A DNA stretch of 58,061 nt from the IMG/VR virus record IMGVR_UViG_3300036826_000378, positions 1 through 58,061 of that record. One strand, given 5' to 3'. The first letter of the stretch is position 1. Each line of letters starts with the position of its first letter. Source of the DNA: a virus. The position numbers were made by a program, and so were the translations under genes. The notes beneath the pieces are model-generated. The model made no database searches, had not been told where the DNA came from, and saw only the letters and a list, made by a program, of their open reading frames with translations. Of the stretch, positions 1 through 7,325 are shown piece by piece.

Positions 1-258
1 GGGCTGCCGGGCGTCGAAGGCCCGGACCGTCCGCTCCCTCGCCTTCTCCTCTGCCTCGACTCGCTCCTGCGCCCGCGTCTTCGCTTCGGCCAGGGTGGCG
101 ATCGCAGTGCTGTAGTCCTGGTGGTGCCGGTGAAGGTCAGTGTCGACCAGTTGCCAGATCCGGGCCAATCGCTCGATCTCGAAGCGCCCGTCGTCGCTGC
201 GGTACAAGCTGACGCCGACACCCCGGGGCAGCTTGACGCGCTCCCAGGACAGGGGCAT
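1..258 (-). CDS. hypothetical protein, 3' end beyond window
   Basis: The gene starts at ATG 258, overlapping the TGA of the upstream gene (TGATG). It reads 86 codons without a stop to the window edge, so its C-terminus is missing. The product begins MPLSWERVKLPRG and becomes strongly helical and charged (AEAKTRAQERVEAEEKARERT), suggesting a coiled coil. It is the last visible gene of the leftward operon that starts near 2685. No family recognised. Confidence 0.7.
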   Translation of the reverse strand, partial: MPLSWERVKLPRGVGVSLYRSDDGRFEIERLARIWQLVDTDLHRHHQDYSTAIATLAEAKTRAQERVEAEEKARERTVRAFDARQP

Positions 259-464
259 CAGCTCTCCCTCCCGCGCCGGAAGCGCGCCGGCAGCAGCACT
301 GTTGTGTCGCACGCCTCGCACGCCACGGTGCGCTGGCCCGGTCGGACTTCGTCGGCATCGATACCCCAGTCCATCGTCCCGAGGTTGTTCACGAGCGGCT
401 CCTCGCACTCCGGGTTGGGGCAGTCGAGGCGGAACACGGTCGGGACAGCCTTGGCCGTCTTCAC
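258..464 (-). CDS. small zinc-ribbon-like protein
   Basis: 68 residues from GTG 464, overlapping the upstream stop by GTGA. Two cysteine pairs (CPNPEC near residue 15 and CEAC near residue 53) are spaced as in a zinc ribbon. The C-terminus is basic (RFRRGRES). Several other small CxxC proteins in this window have the same build. Function unknown; a nucleic-acid or protein-binding accessory role is only inference. Confidence 0.7.
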   Translation of the reverse strand: MKTAKAVPTVFRLDCPNPECEEPLVNNLGTMDWGIDADEVRPGQRTVACEACDTTVLLPARFRRGRES

Positions 465-745
465 CGCCAGGTTCTCCTGCTGGACGGCGCCTGCGCGTTG
501 GCGATCAGCTCCTCCAGCACCGCGTCCGTCTTGTACTCCGCGTGATCGGTCACCGAGTAGCCGTCCGGGTTGGAGTGGTTGTCGCTCAGGTGCTCGTCCG
601 CCTGCTCGAAGCTGGCGAACGGGCCGTACCCTGTGGCGAACTCGCGCCAGTCGAAGGCACCCTTCGGGGCGTCCCAGTTCTCCAGCAGGTAGTACCAGCA
701 GCCCGGCGCCGGCTCGATGAACGAGCAGTTCAGTCCGCTGCTCAC
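461..745 (-). CDS. hypothetical protein
   Basis: 94 residues from GTG 745, which overlaps the stop of the upstream gene (GTGA). The sequence is compact and aromatic (CWYYLLENW, FDWREFATGYGPF) with no recognised motif. It sits in a chain of leftward genes linked by 1-4 base overlaps, so it is translated by coupling. Function unknown. Confidence 0.7.
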   Translation of the reverse strand: MSSGLNCSFIEPAPGCWYYLLENWDAPKGAFDWREFATGYGPFASFEQADEHLSDNHSNPDGYSVTDHAEYKTDAVLEELIANAQAPSSRRTWR

Positions 746-933
746 GATCGATCGCCCTCCTTGAGCCACGCCTTGTACTTGGCCAGCTCGCTCTCCAGCT
801 CCGTGACGCGCTCCAGGGCGTCACGGACGGCGTGCGGCGAGGGGCTGTAGTCGCCAGCGTGCCGGCCACCCACTTCGCGCGCCCTGGCCAGCCAGGCGTC
901 CGTGTGCCGCTTCAGGTCGTCCAGCTCAGCCAC
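742..933 (-). CDS. small coiled-coil hypothetical protein
   Basis: 63 residues from GTG 933, overlapping the end of the upstream gene. The second half (residues 36-57, ALERVTELESELAKYKAWL) has heptad-like spacing of leucine and alanine, suggesting a short dimerising helix. No family recognised. Confidence 0.7.
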   Translation of the reverse strand: MAELDDLKRHTDAWLARAREVGGRHAGDYSPSPHAVRDALERVTELESELAKYKAWLKEGDRS

Positions 934-1177
934 GCTCCACCTCCTTCGCCTCGCGGGCGGCCAGGGCCAGCCGGTACGGGCAATCGCACAGTTCGATGCC
1001 CTCGTGCTCGCCGCGGCAGTCGTTGACGTGGCCCTCTTCGAGAACCGCCCGCCGCAGCCCCTCCAGCTCGTCCAGGGCGGCGAGCAGGCGCTCGGCCCGT
1101 TCGCCGTCGAGGACCACGAAGCCGGGCATCCCGCACCAGCGGCACGTCGGGTTGTAGGGGAAGATGGCGAAGCTCAC
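926..1177 (-). CDS. small cysteine-rich hypothetical protein
   Basis: 83 residues from GTG 1177. The N-terminus holds a CRWC pair and the C-terminal part has C...CDC, enough to bind a metal. The start overlaps TGA 1176-1174, which closes the -1 frame of the methyltransferase rather than its uninterrupted frame. That supports 1174 as the original end of the methyltransferase. Confidence 0.7.
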   Translation of the reverse strand: MSFAIFPYNPTCRWCGMPGFVVLDGERAERLLAALDELEGLRRAVLEEGHVNDCRGEHEGIELCDCPYRLALAAREAKEVERG

Positions 1178-2153
1178 GTCTTTCCCCTCCGGTCACAGGA
1201 CCGGGCCGGGGACTCCAGGGGGAGCACGGGCTGATGCCGCCAGTGCCGCAGCCGCGCGATGGCGGTGGCGGCCGCGTACTCGTCCTCCTCGATGCCGACA
1301 AAGCCGAGGCTCCCGAGCCCATGAACGGGTCCAGCACCACCCCGCCCGGCGGCGTCACGAGCCGGCACAGCCAGCGCATCAGCTCGATCGGCTTGACCGT
1401 CGGGTGGGTGTTGCGCTGACCGGGTGCCAGGCCCGCTGAGCGCTCCTTGGCGCTCGACCGGGCGACGTAGAAGAAGCGTGACGCGCCGCCGCTGTCGCCG
1501 AGCGTTCCGCTCTGCCGATCCAGCTCGGCCACCGGGCAGCCCTCGACACACTGTCCGTTGCAGCCCTCGGCGTGGCTGAGCACGAGGTTCGCCGGCCACC
1601 GGCCAGTCGGGTTCCGGTCCTCGCCAGCCACCCAGGTCTTGCTGTAGGCGTCCTGGGCGTAGGTCGAGCCGGTGGCCTTGCTGTACCCGGCCGGAAACTT
1701 CGCCTTGTCGCTGCAGGCGATCCGGCTGTCCTCGATCCGCAGCCCACCCGGCCCCGGCTTCCGCACCAGCCACCAGACCTCGGTCGCCGGCTTCAGATAC
1801 CGCCCCTTCGGCCAGCCGTTCCCAAAGTGATGCGCGACGAACCCGTTGGGGTGGATCTCCCAGCCAGCCTCCTCCAGCGCGTTCGCGGTCCAATGCGCGG
1901 TGCGCGGGATGGCCCAGCCGAGGCCGAGGGCGCCGGGCCTGGCGACCCGGAACGCCTCCGCCATGCGCTCGGCGAGCCACTCCTCCCAGCGCGCTCGGCC
2001 GCCACGGTTGGAGTCCCACGCCGCGCCCATGAACGAGATGCCGGCCGGCGGGTCGGTCACCACCGCGTCGACGCTGGCGTCCGGCAGTTCGCGTAGCCGT
2101 TTCAGGCAGTCGCCGACCAGGACGCGCACCGGCCCGTCGCTCCAGTCCGTCAT
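1174..2153 (-). CDS. DNA methyltransferase (beta class), reading frame disrupted near its C-terminus
   Basis: The gene starts at ATG 2153. Motif IV is a variant DPPAG (residues 34-38). THPTVKPIELMRWL and DPFMGSGA (near residue 276, the SAM-binding loop) follow in the order IV then I, which is class beta of the N6-adenine/N4-cytosine DNA methyltransferases. Directly after GSGA the frame runs into arginine/proline-rich noise and ends at 912. The -1 frame carries the expected continuation (GFVGIEEDEY, then AAATAIARLRHW) and ends at 1174, overlapping the next gene. The GSG-to-GIE spacing is also several residues short, so a small deletion plus frameshift is likely. Probably inactive as sequenced; substrate site unknown. 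Confidence 0.8.
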
Positions 2154-2239
2154 CCCACCCTCCGGTCACGAACCCGGCGCGGGCGTCGCTCGACCGCCGC
2201 CATCATCTCGGCGAACGTGGGCATGTCGCCCTTCGTCAC
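2150..2239 (-). CDS. 29-residue ORF between operon genes
   Basis: GTG 2239 overlaps the TGA of the upstream gene and the TGA overlaps the ATG of the methyltransferase gene (ATGA). The product is short and basic (VTKGDMPTFAEMM, then ERRPRRVRDRR). The two-sided overlap fills an otherwise empty gap and is typical of this operon, but so short an ORF could be chance. Confidence 0.45.
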   Translation of the reverse strand: MTKGDMPTFAEMMAAVERRPRRVRDRRVG

Positions 2240-2685
2240 GCCGCCCACACCAGCCGCTCCATCCGGCTCAGGGCCACCAGGGCGCTGAGCCTCGCCTCCT
2301 GGAGCCCGGTCACCTCGGCCATGCAGCTCGCGATCTGGCCGGAGGTGAGACGTGCCGGCAGCTCGTTCAGGACATCCATCAGGAGCGCGTCGGTGGCCCG
2401 GTGGAACTCGTCACGCAACCGCGCGATCGTCAGGGCCAGAGCGTTCAGCGTCAGCTCCAAGCCGTGCTCCTCGATCGCCAGCATCACGAGCTCGTCGTGG
2501 GTCTTCGTCCGGGCGTTTTCGCTCCGGACCGCGGAGTTCCGCAGGTGCTCCAGCCGGCTGTAGAGTCGGGTCCGCACGATCCCGATCTCGCGGTCCGCGC
2601 TCTGGGTTACCCGGTACATGACGATCAGGTTCTCGCGGTGGGTCAGAGCCATACTCCCCTCCTGGGCTATGGTGGCTGCGTTCAT
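2236..2685 (-). CDS. helical hypothetical protein, leaderless start
   Basis: 149 residues from ATG 2685. The start lies 6 bases after a TATACT box and begins ATGAAC, the signature of the leaderless promoters in this window. A second in-frame ATG at 2652 (codon 12) follows a strong AGGAGGGG Shine-Dalgarno, so a shorter form could be made. The product is predicted mainly helical, with no recognised domain. It is the first gene of the leftward operon 2685-1. Confidence 0.75.
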   Translation of the reverse strand: MNAATIAQEGSMALTHRENLIVMYRVTQSADREIGIVRTRLYSRLEHLRNSAVRSENARTKTHDELVMLAIEEHGLELTLNALALTIARLRDEFHRATDALLMDVLNELPARLTSGQIASCMAEVTGLQEARLSALVALSRMERLVWAA

Positions 2686-2710
2686 AGGTTAAGTATATGC
2701 GCGTGCGCCT
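2686..2710 (-). promoter_or_regulatory. leaderless promoter, GGCGCA class
   Basis: On the minus strand the box TATACT (2697-2692) is followed by 6 bases and then ATGAAC. Upstream is GGCGCACGCGCA, shared with the promoters at 11953, 14970, 16109 and 23788. There is no clear -35 hexamer. Confidence 0.7.
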
Positions 2711-2719
2711 AGAATAGCA

Positions 2720-2756
2720 ACACAAAAGAGAAAGGGCCGGCGGAGATCGCCGGCCC
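2720..2756 (-). terminator. factor-independent terminator of the 3355-2774 operon
   Basis: A perfect 9-bp stem (GGGCCGGCG) with a 5-base loop spans 2734-2756. Read on the minus strand it is followed by TTTCTCTTTTGTG, a U-rich tail. It ends the operon running from 3355 to 2774. Confidence 0.8.
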
Positions 2757-2773
2757 TCGTCACCACGTTGAGT

Positions 2774-3050
2774 TCAGGTTTGGTCGAGCGCCTTGAGGCG
2801 GTACCACTCCCGCTTGTGCTCGCACCACCGCAGCCCGCGGGGGCAGGTGCAGGTGAGGCCCTGGCCGTCGCGTAGCGGCTCGACAGTGCGGTACAGCGGC
2901 GCTTCGGAACGGGACAGGATGATGAGCTGGATGTGCTCGGGCTGCAACCAGCAGTGCTTGGAGAGGGGGCTCCAGGTTGGCCAGGTCCAGCTCGGGCGTC
3001 TCGGGCGGCGCCAGCGTGGGGTCGCCGTCCAAGACGCTGAGGCGGCGCAT
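2774..3050 (-). CDS. small SWIM-type zinc protein, frame interrupted
   Basis: ATG 3050 overlaps the upstream TGA. The first 30 codons are acidic and proline-rich (MRRLSVLDGDPTLAPPETPE). After a run of five C (minus strand, plus 2965-2969) the coding signal moves to the +1 frame. That frame gives KHCWLQPEHIQLIIL and then LTCTCPRGLRWCEHKREWY, ending at TGA 2776-2774. The CxC...CxH pattern is that of a SWIM zinc finger, a DNA- or protein-binding module. Read with one base fewer in the C-run, the product has 91 residues. Without the shift the frame ends at 2760 and lacks the finger. Confidence 0.6.
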
Positions 3051-3160
3051 CAGCGCGGCCCCATCGAAGCGAGGAAGAACGGCAGCGCCTCCGCGACCAG
3101 CTTGTCCTCCACCAGGATGACGAAGCCGCACACGATGACGAGCCGAATCCAATCGCCCAC
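3050..3160 (-). CDS. 36-residue membrane peptide
   Basis: GTG 3160 directly abuts the upstream TAA and the TGA overlaps the next ATG. Residues 4-17 (WIRLVIVCGFVILV) form one hydrophobic segment, followed by a short amphipathic tail (KLVAEALPFFLA). It is a likely single-pass membrane peptide of unknown role. Confidence 0.55.
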   Translation of the reverse strand: MGDWIRLVIVCGFVILVEDKLVAEALPFFLASMGPR

Positions 3161-3355
3161 TTACGCGGCCTGGGTGTTCTGGCTGGGCTGCCAGTAGCCG
3201 CCCGGCACGGGCACCCAGTAACCCTTGAGGGGGTGGTTGTAGTCGGAGACCCACTTGGCCATCCGGGGACGCGCGGCGTCGATGTCGCGCCGGGTCCGCT
3301 CCCATGCCTGGGCCAGCGTGATCTCGTCGGTCGTCTTCGGAGCAGTGGCGTTCAT
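3161..3355 (-). CDS. small hypothetical protein, leaderless start
   Basis: 64 residues from ATG 3355. The promoter box TACAAT ends 6 bases upstream and the first codons are ATGAACGCCACT. An amphipathic helix (residues 9-33) is followed by an aromatic proline/glycine tail (YWVPVPGGYWQPS). No family recognised. First gene of a three-gene unit that ends at the terminator at 2720-2756. Confidence 0.7.
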   Translation of the reverse strand: MNATAPKTTDEITLAQAWERTRRDIDAARPRMAKWVSDYNHPLKGYWVPVPGGYWQPSQNTQAA

Positions 3356-3382
3356 GCTCCTATTGTAACGATACCGCTGCTG
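3356..3382 (-). promoter_or_regulatory. leaderless promoter, CAGCANTACCG class
   Basis: Minus strand: CAGCAGCGGTATCGT precedes TACAAT (3367-3362), then 6 bases, then ATGAACGCC. The upstream element matches those at 7301, 11174 and 22736. Confidence 0.75.
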
Positions 3383-3398
3383 TCGTGCGCGTCGACGT

Positions 3399-3724
3399 TC
3401 AGATGTCGAAGAGGGATGGCTGCGTGTCGCCGGCCGCTGTTGGAGGGGCCGGGGTTGGCGCAGCCTGGCTGAGTGCCTTGAGCCCGGGTCCGTCCAGCAT
3501 CTTCAGGTGGCGCTCCACCTCGGCCATGTACGTCACGGCGCGCAGCCATGCGCACCGCTTCTTGTGGCGGCCGGTCCGCTCGTCCATGGGGGCAGGCATG
3601 ATCTCGGCGTGGCAGTACGTGCAGGTGCAGACGTACAGGTTCCCCCGTGCTGTTGGGGCTCGATCGCCACGAGGTCGCGGACCAGGACGTAGATCGACGG
3701 GAGCGGCTCCCGGTCCGCGGCCAC
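3399..3724 (-). CDS. zinc-finger protein with clamp-like C-terminal tail, frame interrupted
   Basis: GTG 3724 overlaps the upstream TAG. The first frame reads VAADREPLPSIYVLVRDLV up to a run of five G (minus strand, plus 3642-3646). From there the -1 frame encodes a finger (CTYC...RHKKRC), a helical stretch and the terminal TQPSLFDI, stop at 3401-3399. One extra base in the run would give a 108-residue protein. The last residues match the bacterial sliding-clamp-binding pattern QxSLF. Alternatives are two separate genes, or a start at an internal ATG after the run. Confidence 0.6.
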
Positions 3725-4008
3725 TACGCGCGTCGCTCCTGATCCCCACGCGCCAGCAGCAACGCCAGCACGAGAGCCGCCACGCCGGCCGCCACGAGGA
3801 TGGCGACCAGGAAGGGCCGGGGCCAGGCCGCCAGCTCGCGCTCCAACCGCACCAGCCACGGCACCTGGGCCTGCGCCGCGAGCGCCGGAGCGTCCGGGCC
3901 CGGCTGGCCGCAGACCGGGCACCAAGTCCCCGGATGGAGCAGGGGCGGACGCTGGGTGAAGCAGCGAGGGCAGGCGATCGTCGGTTCAGGCTCGTTCAGG
4001 GGCACCAT
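3724..4008 (-). CDS. zinc-ribbon membrane protein
   Basis: 94 residues from ATG 4008. Residues 13-35 hold CPRC and CPVC, a zinc-ribbon pair. Residues 64-86 (RPFLVAILVAAGVAALVLALLLA) form one transmembrane helix with a charged cytoplasmic tail (RGDQERRA). The layout suggests a membrane-tethered metal-binding domain. It lies in the operon that begins with ftsK. Confidence 0.75.
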   Translation of the reverse strand: MVPLNEPEPTIACPRCFTQRPPLLHPGTWCPVCGQPGPDAPALAAQAQVPWLVRLERELAAWPRPFLVAILVAAGVAALVLALLLARGDQERRA

Positions 4009-4009
4009 C

Positions 4010-4369
4010 TCAGCTCGCCTCCTTCACCGAACGCTGGGCTTCCGCCAGCCGGCTCATGGCGTCCTCCAGCCGATCGAACTCCGGTCCGTCTGGCGAGACA
4101 TCGCTCATCCAGGCGTCCCAGGCCCTCAGCGTGCCCGCCACCGTGCGCACGAACGCCGAGCTGGCCGCCGCGGCGCGCAGAGCCATGACGAGGTCGCGCG
4201 AGCATCCGCCCGCCTCCGCGGCGTCGGAGTGCTGGTGGCCGCAGCTCCACACGATCTTGCTGCGGCCACTGCGCAGGACTCCGACCCACCACGAGAAGTG
4301 CTCGCCGGTGGGGTCGCCCGGGGGGCCGACCCTGAGAATGCCGGGGCGAATGCCGAGGACAGGCGCCAC
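4010..4369 (-). CDS. hypothetical protein
   Basis: 119 residues from GTG 4369, one base after the upstream stop. The middle is rich in alanine and cysteine/histidine (IVWSCGHQHSDAAEAGGC) and the C-terminal half is helical. No recognised domain. Fourth gene of the ftsK transcript, counting the leader peptide. Confidence 0.7.
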   Translation of the reverse strand: MAPVLGIRPGILRVGPPGDPTGEHFSWWVGVLRSGRSKIVWSCGHQHSDAAEAGGCSRDLVMALRAAAASSAFVRTVAGTLRAWDAWMSDVSPDGPEFDRLEDAMSRLAEAQRSVKEAS

Positions 4370-4370
4370 C

Positions 4371-4787
4371 TCAGCTCTCCCTCGTCAGCGGCTCGATCCG
4401 CAGCAGGGTGATCGTGCCGGTCTGCCCGAACTGCTTCGCCAGCGCGTGAGCAGCGCAGCACCTCGCCGTGACGGTCTCCGCGTGGCCAGGCCCGATCTGG
4501 ACGCGCCAGGTGACGCGGAAGAGAGCCCGGTTCCCGGCGAGCCAGCACGTGACGTCGTCGCAGAGTTGAACGTTCCGGTACCTGGCCCCGACTCGGCGCC
4601 AGTAGTCCTCGGAGGACACCTGGAGCATCTCCAGCTCGTGGGTGCGACAGCGGAGGCTGGGAGCGTAGTCGGCCGTGAACGCGGTCGGGCAGGGGCTCTT
4701 GGGATCGTCCGCCAGCGGGCACGCGAAGTGTCGGAGTTGGGGCGGAGCGCTTGCCTTCATCTTCTCGTACAGCCGGAACCAGCTCAT
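4371..4787 (-). CDS. hypothetical protein
   Basis: 138 residues from ATG 4787, overlapping the end of ftsK by about one turn of codons, which implies coupled translation. Seven or more cysteines (residues 24-106) could bind metal, but no standard motif is visible. The C-terminal half looks beta-rich. Function unknown. Confidence 0.7.
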   Translation of the reverse strand: MSWFRLYEKMKASAPPQLRHFACPLADDPKSPCPTAFTADYAPSLRCRTHELEMLQVSSEDYWRRVGARYRNVQLCDDVTCWLAGNRALFRVTWRVQIGPGHAETVTARCCAAHALAKQFGQTGTITLLRIEPLTRES

Positions 4788-4788
4788 C

Positions 4789-7128
4789 TCAGCCCTCCAC
4801 TTCGAGCTGCTCCAGCAGCTCATCGACTTCGGCTCCACTCATCAGCACCTCGCGGGACTTCGAGCCCTGGTAGGGCCCGATCACCCGGTTGCGCTCCAGC
4901 ATGTCGATGATCCGACCGGCCCGCGAGTAGCCGACGTTGAACTTGCGCTGAACCCCTGAGACGGAAGCGGCGCCTTCGGCGGCCACCGCACGCGCCGCAC
5001 GCGCGAACAGCGGGTCCAGCTTGCGCTCTCCGTCCGGACCCAGCTCGGTGGCGGGCAGGAAGCCCTCCAGAACCGCCTCGTGGTAGGACGGCTCGCCCTG
5101 GCCCTTCCAGAAGTTGACCAGCGCCTCGATCTCCGGATCCGAGACGAAAGCACCCTGGATGCGGGTGGGCTTGCCCGCGTCGACCGGCAGGTAGAGCATG
5201 TCGCCGCGGCCCAGCAGCTTCTCGGCGCCGACCGAGTCCAGGATCACCCGGCTGTCCACCTGCGAGCCGACCGCGAACGCGATCCGGCTCGGGATGTTGG
5301 CCTTGATGAGGCCGGTGATGATATCGGTCGACGGGCGCTGAGTGGCGATCACGAGGTGGAGGCCAACCGCGCGCGCGAGCTGCGCGATCCGGCAGACCAG
5401 TTCCTCGATCTCGCCGGCCGCCACCATCATCAGGTCGGCCAGTTCGTCGATCACGATCACGACGTGGGGCAGCTCGCGAGCCCGCCGGACCTTCGCGCGC
5501 TCGTTGTAGACCGCGATGTTGCGGACGCCCTCGTGGTGCAGCAGCTTGTACCGCCGCTCCATCTCGGCGACGGCCCAGCGCAACGCGCCGGCCGCCTGAG
5601 CGGGTTCCACGATGACTGGAACGACGAGGTGCGGCAGATCGGTGTACTGCTGGAGCTCGACACGCTTCGGGTCGATCAGCACCATGCGGAGCTGGGCCGG
5701 GGTGAGCTGGAGCAGCAGGGAGCAGATCATTGCGTTGATCGCCACGCTCTTGCCCTGCCCGGTCGCGCCCGCGATCAGCAGGTGTGGCATCCGCGTCAGG
5801 TCGGCCGCGACACATGCGCCCGCGACGTCGTTCCCGATGGCCAACGGCAGGTAGTGGTTCCCACGCTGGAAGGCCGGAGAGGCAACGACCTCTCCGAGCG
5901 TGACAAGGGTGGCGGTCTTGTTGGGCACCTCGATACCGATAGCCTGCTTGCCCGGGATCGGCACCTCCAGGCGAATCGGCGAGGCCGCCAGCGCCAGCGA
6001 GAGATCGTTCTGAAGACGCACGATCTTGCCGACCTGGACTCCCGCGGCCGGCTGCACCTCGTACTGCGTGACCGCGGGGCCGGCGTTGACTCCCACGACC
6101 TTGCCGGCAGCCCCGAAGGTCTTCAGCGTCTCTTCGATGATCCGGACGTTCCGCTTGATCTCGTCCTGCATCCGGTTGCTCTTGGCGACGGCCGGCGTCA
6201 GGAGGGAGCCGGCATCCGGCCGGTCCCACTCGACATCCTCTGAGCCGTCGTCCCACTCGCCCACGATCGTTTCGATCGGAGTGTCGTCGTTGGCCTCACC
6301 CACCTCGGCCAGGTGCCGCTCGAAGGCGTGGTCTTCCGGCATCGGCGGGACGTTCTCGGCGTCGTCACCGGACTCCAAGTCCAGGGGAGTCTGCTCGACA
6401 GGCCCGGCAGGCCCGGCAGCCGGCGGGGCAGGCTGGGCCGGCTCTGGAGCCGGACGTGGAGTTGGCGCCGGAGCCGGCTGGCGCTGGGGGCGCAGGTTGT
6501 TCAGGCGCTCGCGCTCGCCCCACACCTTCTGGCCCGCCTCCACGACAGCCAGGAGGGGCTTGGCTAGGTCGCGCAGGCCCAGGAACGCCGCCAGCCCGAT
6601 GACGACCACCAGAAGCAGCGCCGTGATTCCGGGGCTGATGTGATCGACCAGGGGGCGCGTGAACCAGAAAGCGATCCAGCCGCCGAGACGCGGCGCTGGG
6701 ATGCTGAGCAGGCCCAACAGGGCGAACAGGACGATCGTCGCGCAGAGCACCTGCCAACTTGTCAGATTGATCCGCGACCACAGCAGCGCTACGCCGACGA
6801 AGATCATGCCGGGGAGCGCGATGAGCCACCCGATACCGAACAGGCCACGAGCGAGGTAACTCAGGTCGCGGAGGGCCGCGTAGTCCGACGGGAAGATGCT
6901 GACGATCGAGACGATGCCGACCAGCGCCAGCAGGACGCCGAGGATGCCGCGGGTCTGCTCGGGGGAGAGCCGGCCCAGCTCGGTGACGGCGTCTTCGATG
7001 ACGTCTCCGATCGCGCTCCCAATGCCGAGGAAGTCGAAGTGGTGGCCCCCCGCGCGCGAGGGCGCACGCCGTACCGTTGTGGTGCGCCGGGCCGGTTGCC
7101 GGCGCGAGGTTCGCCGCCGGGTGCTCAT
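4789..7128 (-). CDS. ftsK: FtsK/SpoIIIE-type DNA translocase, full length
   Basis: 779 residues from ATG 7128, preceded by GGAGGGAG and overlapping a leader peptide. After a basic N-terminus there are about four transmembrane segments (residues about 60-190), then a proline-rich linker. The FtsK motor follows, with Walker A GATGQGKS (about 455-463) and Walker B VIVIDELAD (about 556-563). The last about 65 residues are a winged-helix gamma-like domain (FNVGYSRAGRIIDMLERNRVIGP). The family pumps double-stranded DNA by ATP hydrolysis at the membrane. Phage relatives are usually soluble motors, so a complete membrane-anchored copy is unusual. It could act in host takeover, genome partition or DNA transport; the host source is not settled. 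Confidence 0.92.
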   Translation of the reverse strand: MSTRRRTSRRQPARRTTTVRRAPSRAGGHHFDFLGIGSAIGDVIEDAVTELGRLSPEQTRGILGVLLALVGIVSIVSIFPSDYAALRDLSYLARGLFGIGWLIALPGMIFVGVALLWSRINLTSWQVLCATIVLFALLGLLSIPAPRLGGWIAFWFTRPLVDHISPGITALLLVVVIGLAAFLGLRDLAKPLLAVVEAGQKVWGERERLNNLRPQRQPAPAPTPRPAPEPAQPAPPAAGPAGPVEQTPLDLESGDDAENVPPMPEDHAFERHLAEVGEANDDTPIETIVGEWDDGSEDVEWDRPDAGSLLTPAVAKSNRMQDEIKRNVRIIEETLKTFGAAGKVVGVNAGPAVTQYEVQPAAGVQVGKIVRLQNDLSLALAASPIRLEVPIPGKQAIGIEVPNKTATLVTLGEVVASPAFQRGNHYLPLAIGNDVAGACVAADLTRMPHLLIAGATGQGKSVAINAMICSLLLQLTPAQLRMVLIDPKRVELQQYTDLPHLVVPVIVEPAQAAGALRWAVAEMERRYKLLHHEGVRNIAVYNERAKVRRARELPHVVIVIDELADLMMVAAGEIEELVCRIAQLARAVGLHLVIATQRPSTDIITGLIKANIPSRIAFAVGSQVDSRVILDSVGAEKLLGRGDMLYLPVDAGKPTRIQGAFVSDPEIEALVNFWKGQGEPSYHEAVLEGFLPATELGPDGERKLDPLFARAARAVAAEGAASVSGVQRKFNVGYSRAGRIIDMLERNRVIGPYQGSKSREVLMSGAEVDELLEQLEVEG

Positions 7129-7247
7129 GTGGGATCTCCCTCCTCGGTGGTGGCTTCCATGTTGCCGCCCGGGACGAGACCGTGGGAGCGCGCGACCCAG
7201 CAGAGCTGGGCCCGAGCGGGAACCGCGGCCCTCGTGGTGGCGTTCAT
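7125..7247 (-). CDS. 40-residue leader peptide of ftsK
   Basis: ATG 7247 lies 6 bases after the TATAAT box and begins ATGAACGCCACC. The peptide (MNATTRAAVPARAQLCW...) ends at TGA 7127-7125, which overlaps the ftsK start codon (ATGA). The overlap suggests that leaderless initiation here delivers ribosomes to ftsK by coupling. Confidence 0.65.
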   Translation of the reverse strand: MNATTRAAVPARAQLCWVARSHGLVPGGNMEATTEEGDPT

Positions 7248-7272
7248 GAGGCAATTATAACTGTAGCGCTGC
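7248..7272 (-). promoter_or_regulatory. leaderless promoter of the ftsK operon
   Basis: Minus strand: GCAGCGCTACAGT, then TATAAT (7259-7254), 6 bases, ATGAAC. It is arranged back-to-back with the plus-strand promoter at 7301-7325, so 7248-7325 is the divergent control region of both early arms. Confidence 0.75.
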
Positions 7273-7300
7273 AATTGTGGCGCCGGGGTTGCGCGAGCGT

Positions 7301-7325
7301 CAGCAGTACCGCTAAAATTGACCGC
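7301..7325 (+). promoter_or_regulatory. leaderless promoter, CAGCANTACCG class
   Basis: CAGCAGTACCGC precedes TAAAAT (7313-7318), followed by 7 bases and ATGAACGCC. The upstream element is nearly identical to those at 11174 and 22736. Confidence 0.75.

Noticed and set aside
912-1173. Uninterrupted C-terminal end of the methyltransferase frame
   Set aside because: The sequence after residue 277 is arginine/proline-rich and overlaps the well-formed gene at 926-1177; the true end is 1174 in the -1 frame.
1174-2169. Long alternative frame across the methyltransferase gene
   Set aside because: Only its last part (after the frameshift) has coding character; the rest is a shadow.
4126-4722. Long minus-strand frame overlapping the genes at 4010 and 4371
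   Set aside because: It is arginine/proline-rich and lies out of frame over two better genes with overlapping starts and stops, so it is a GC-driven shadow frame.
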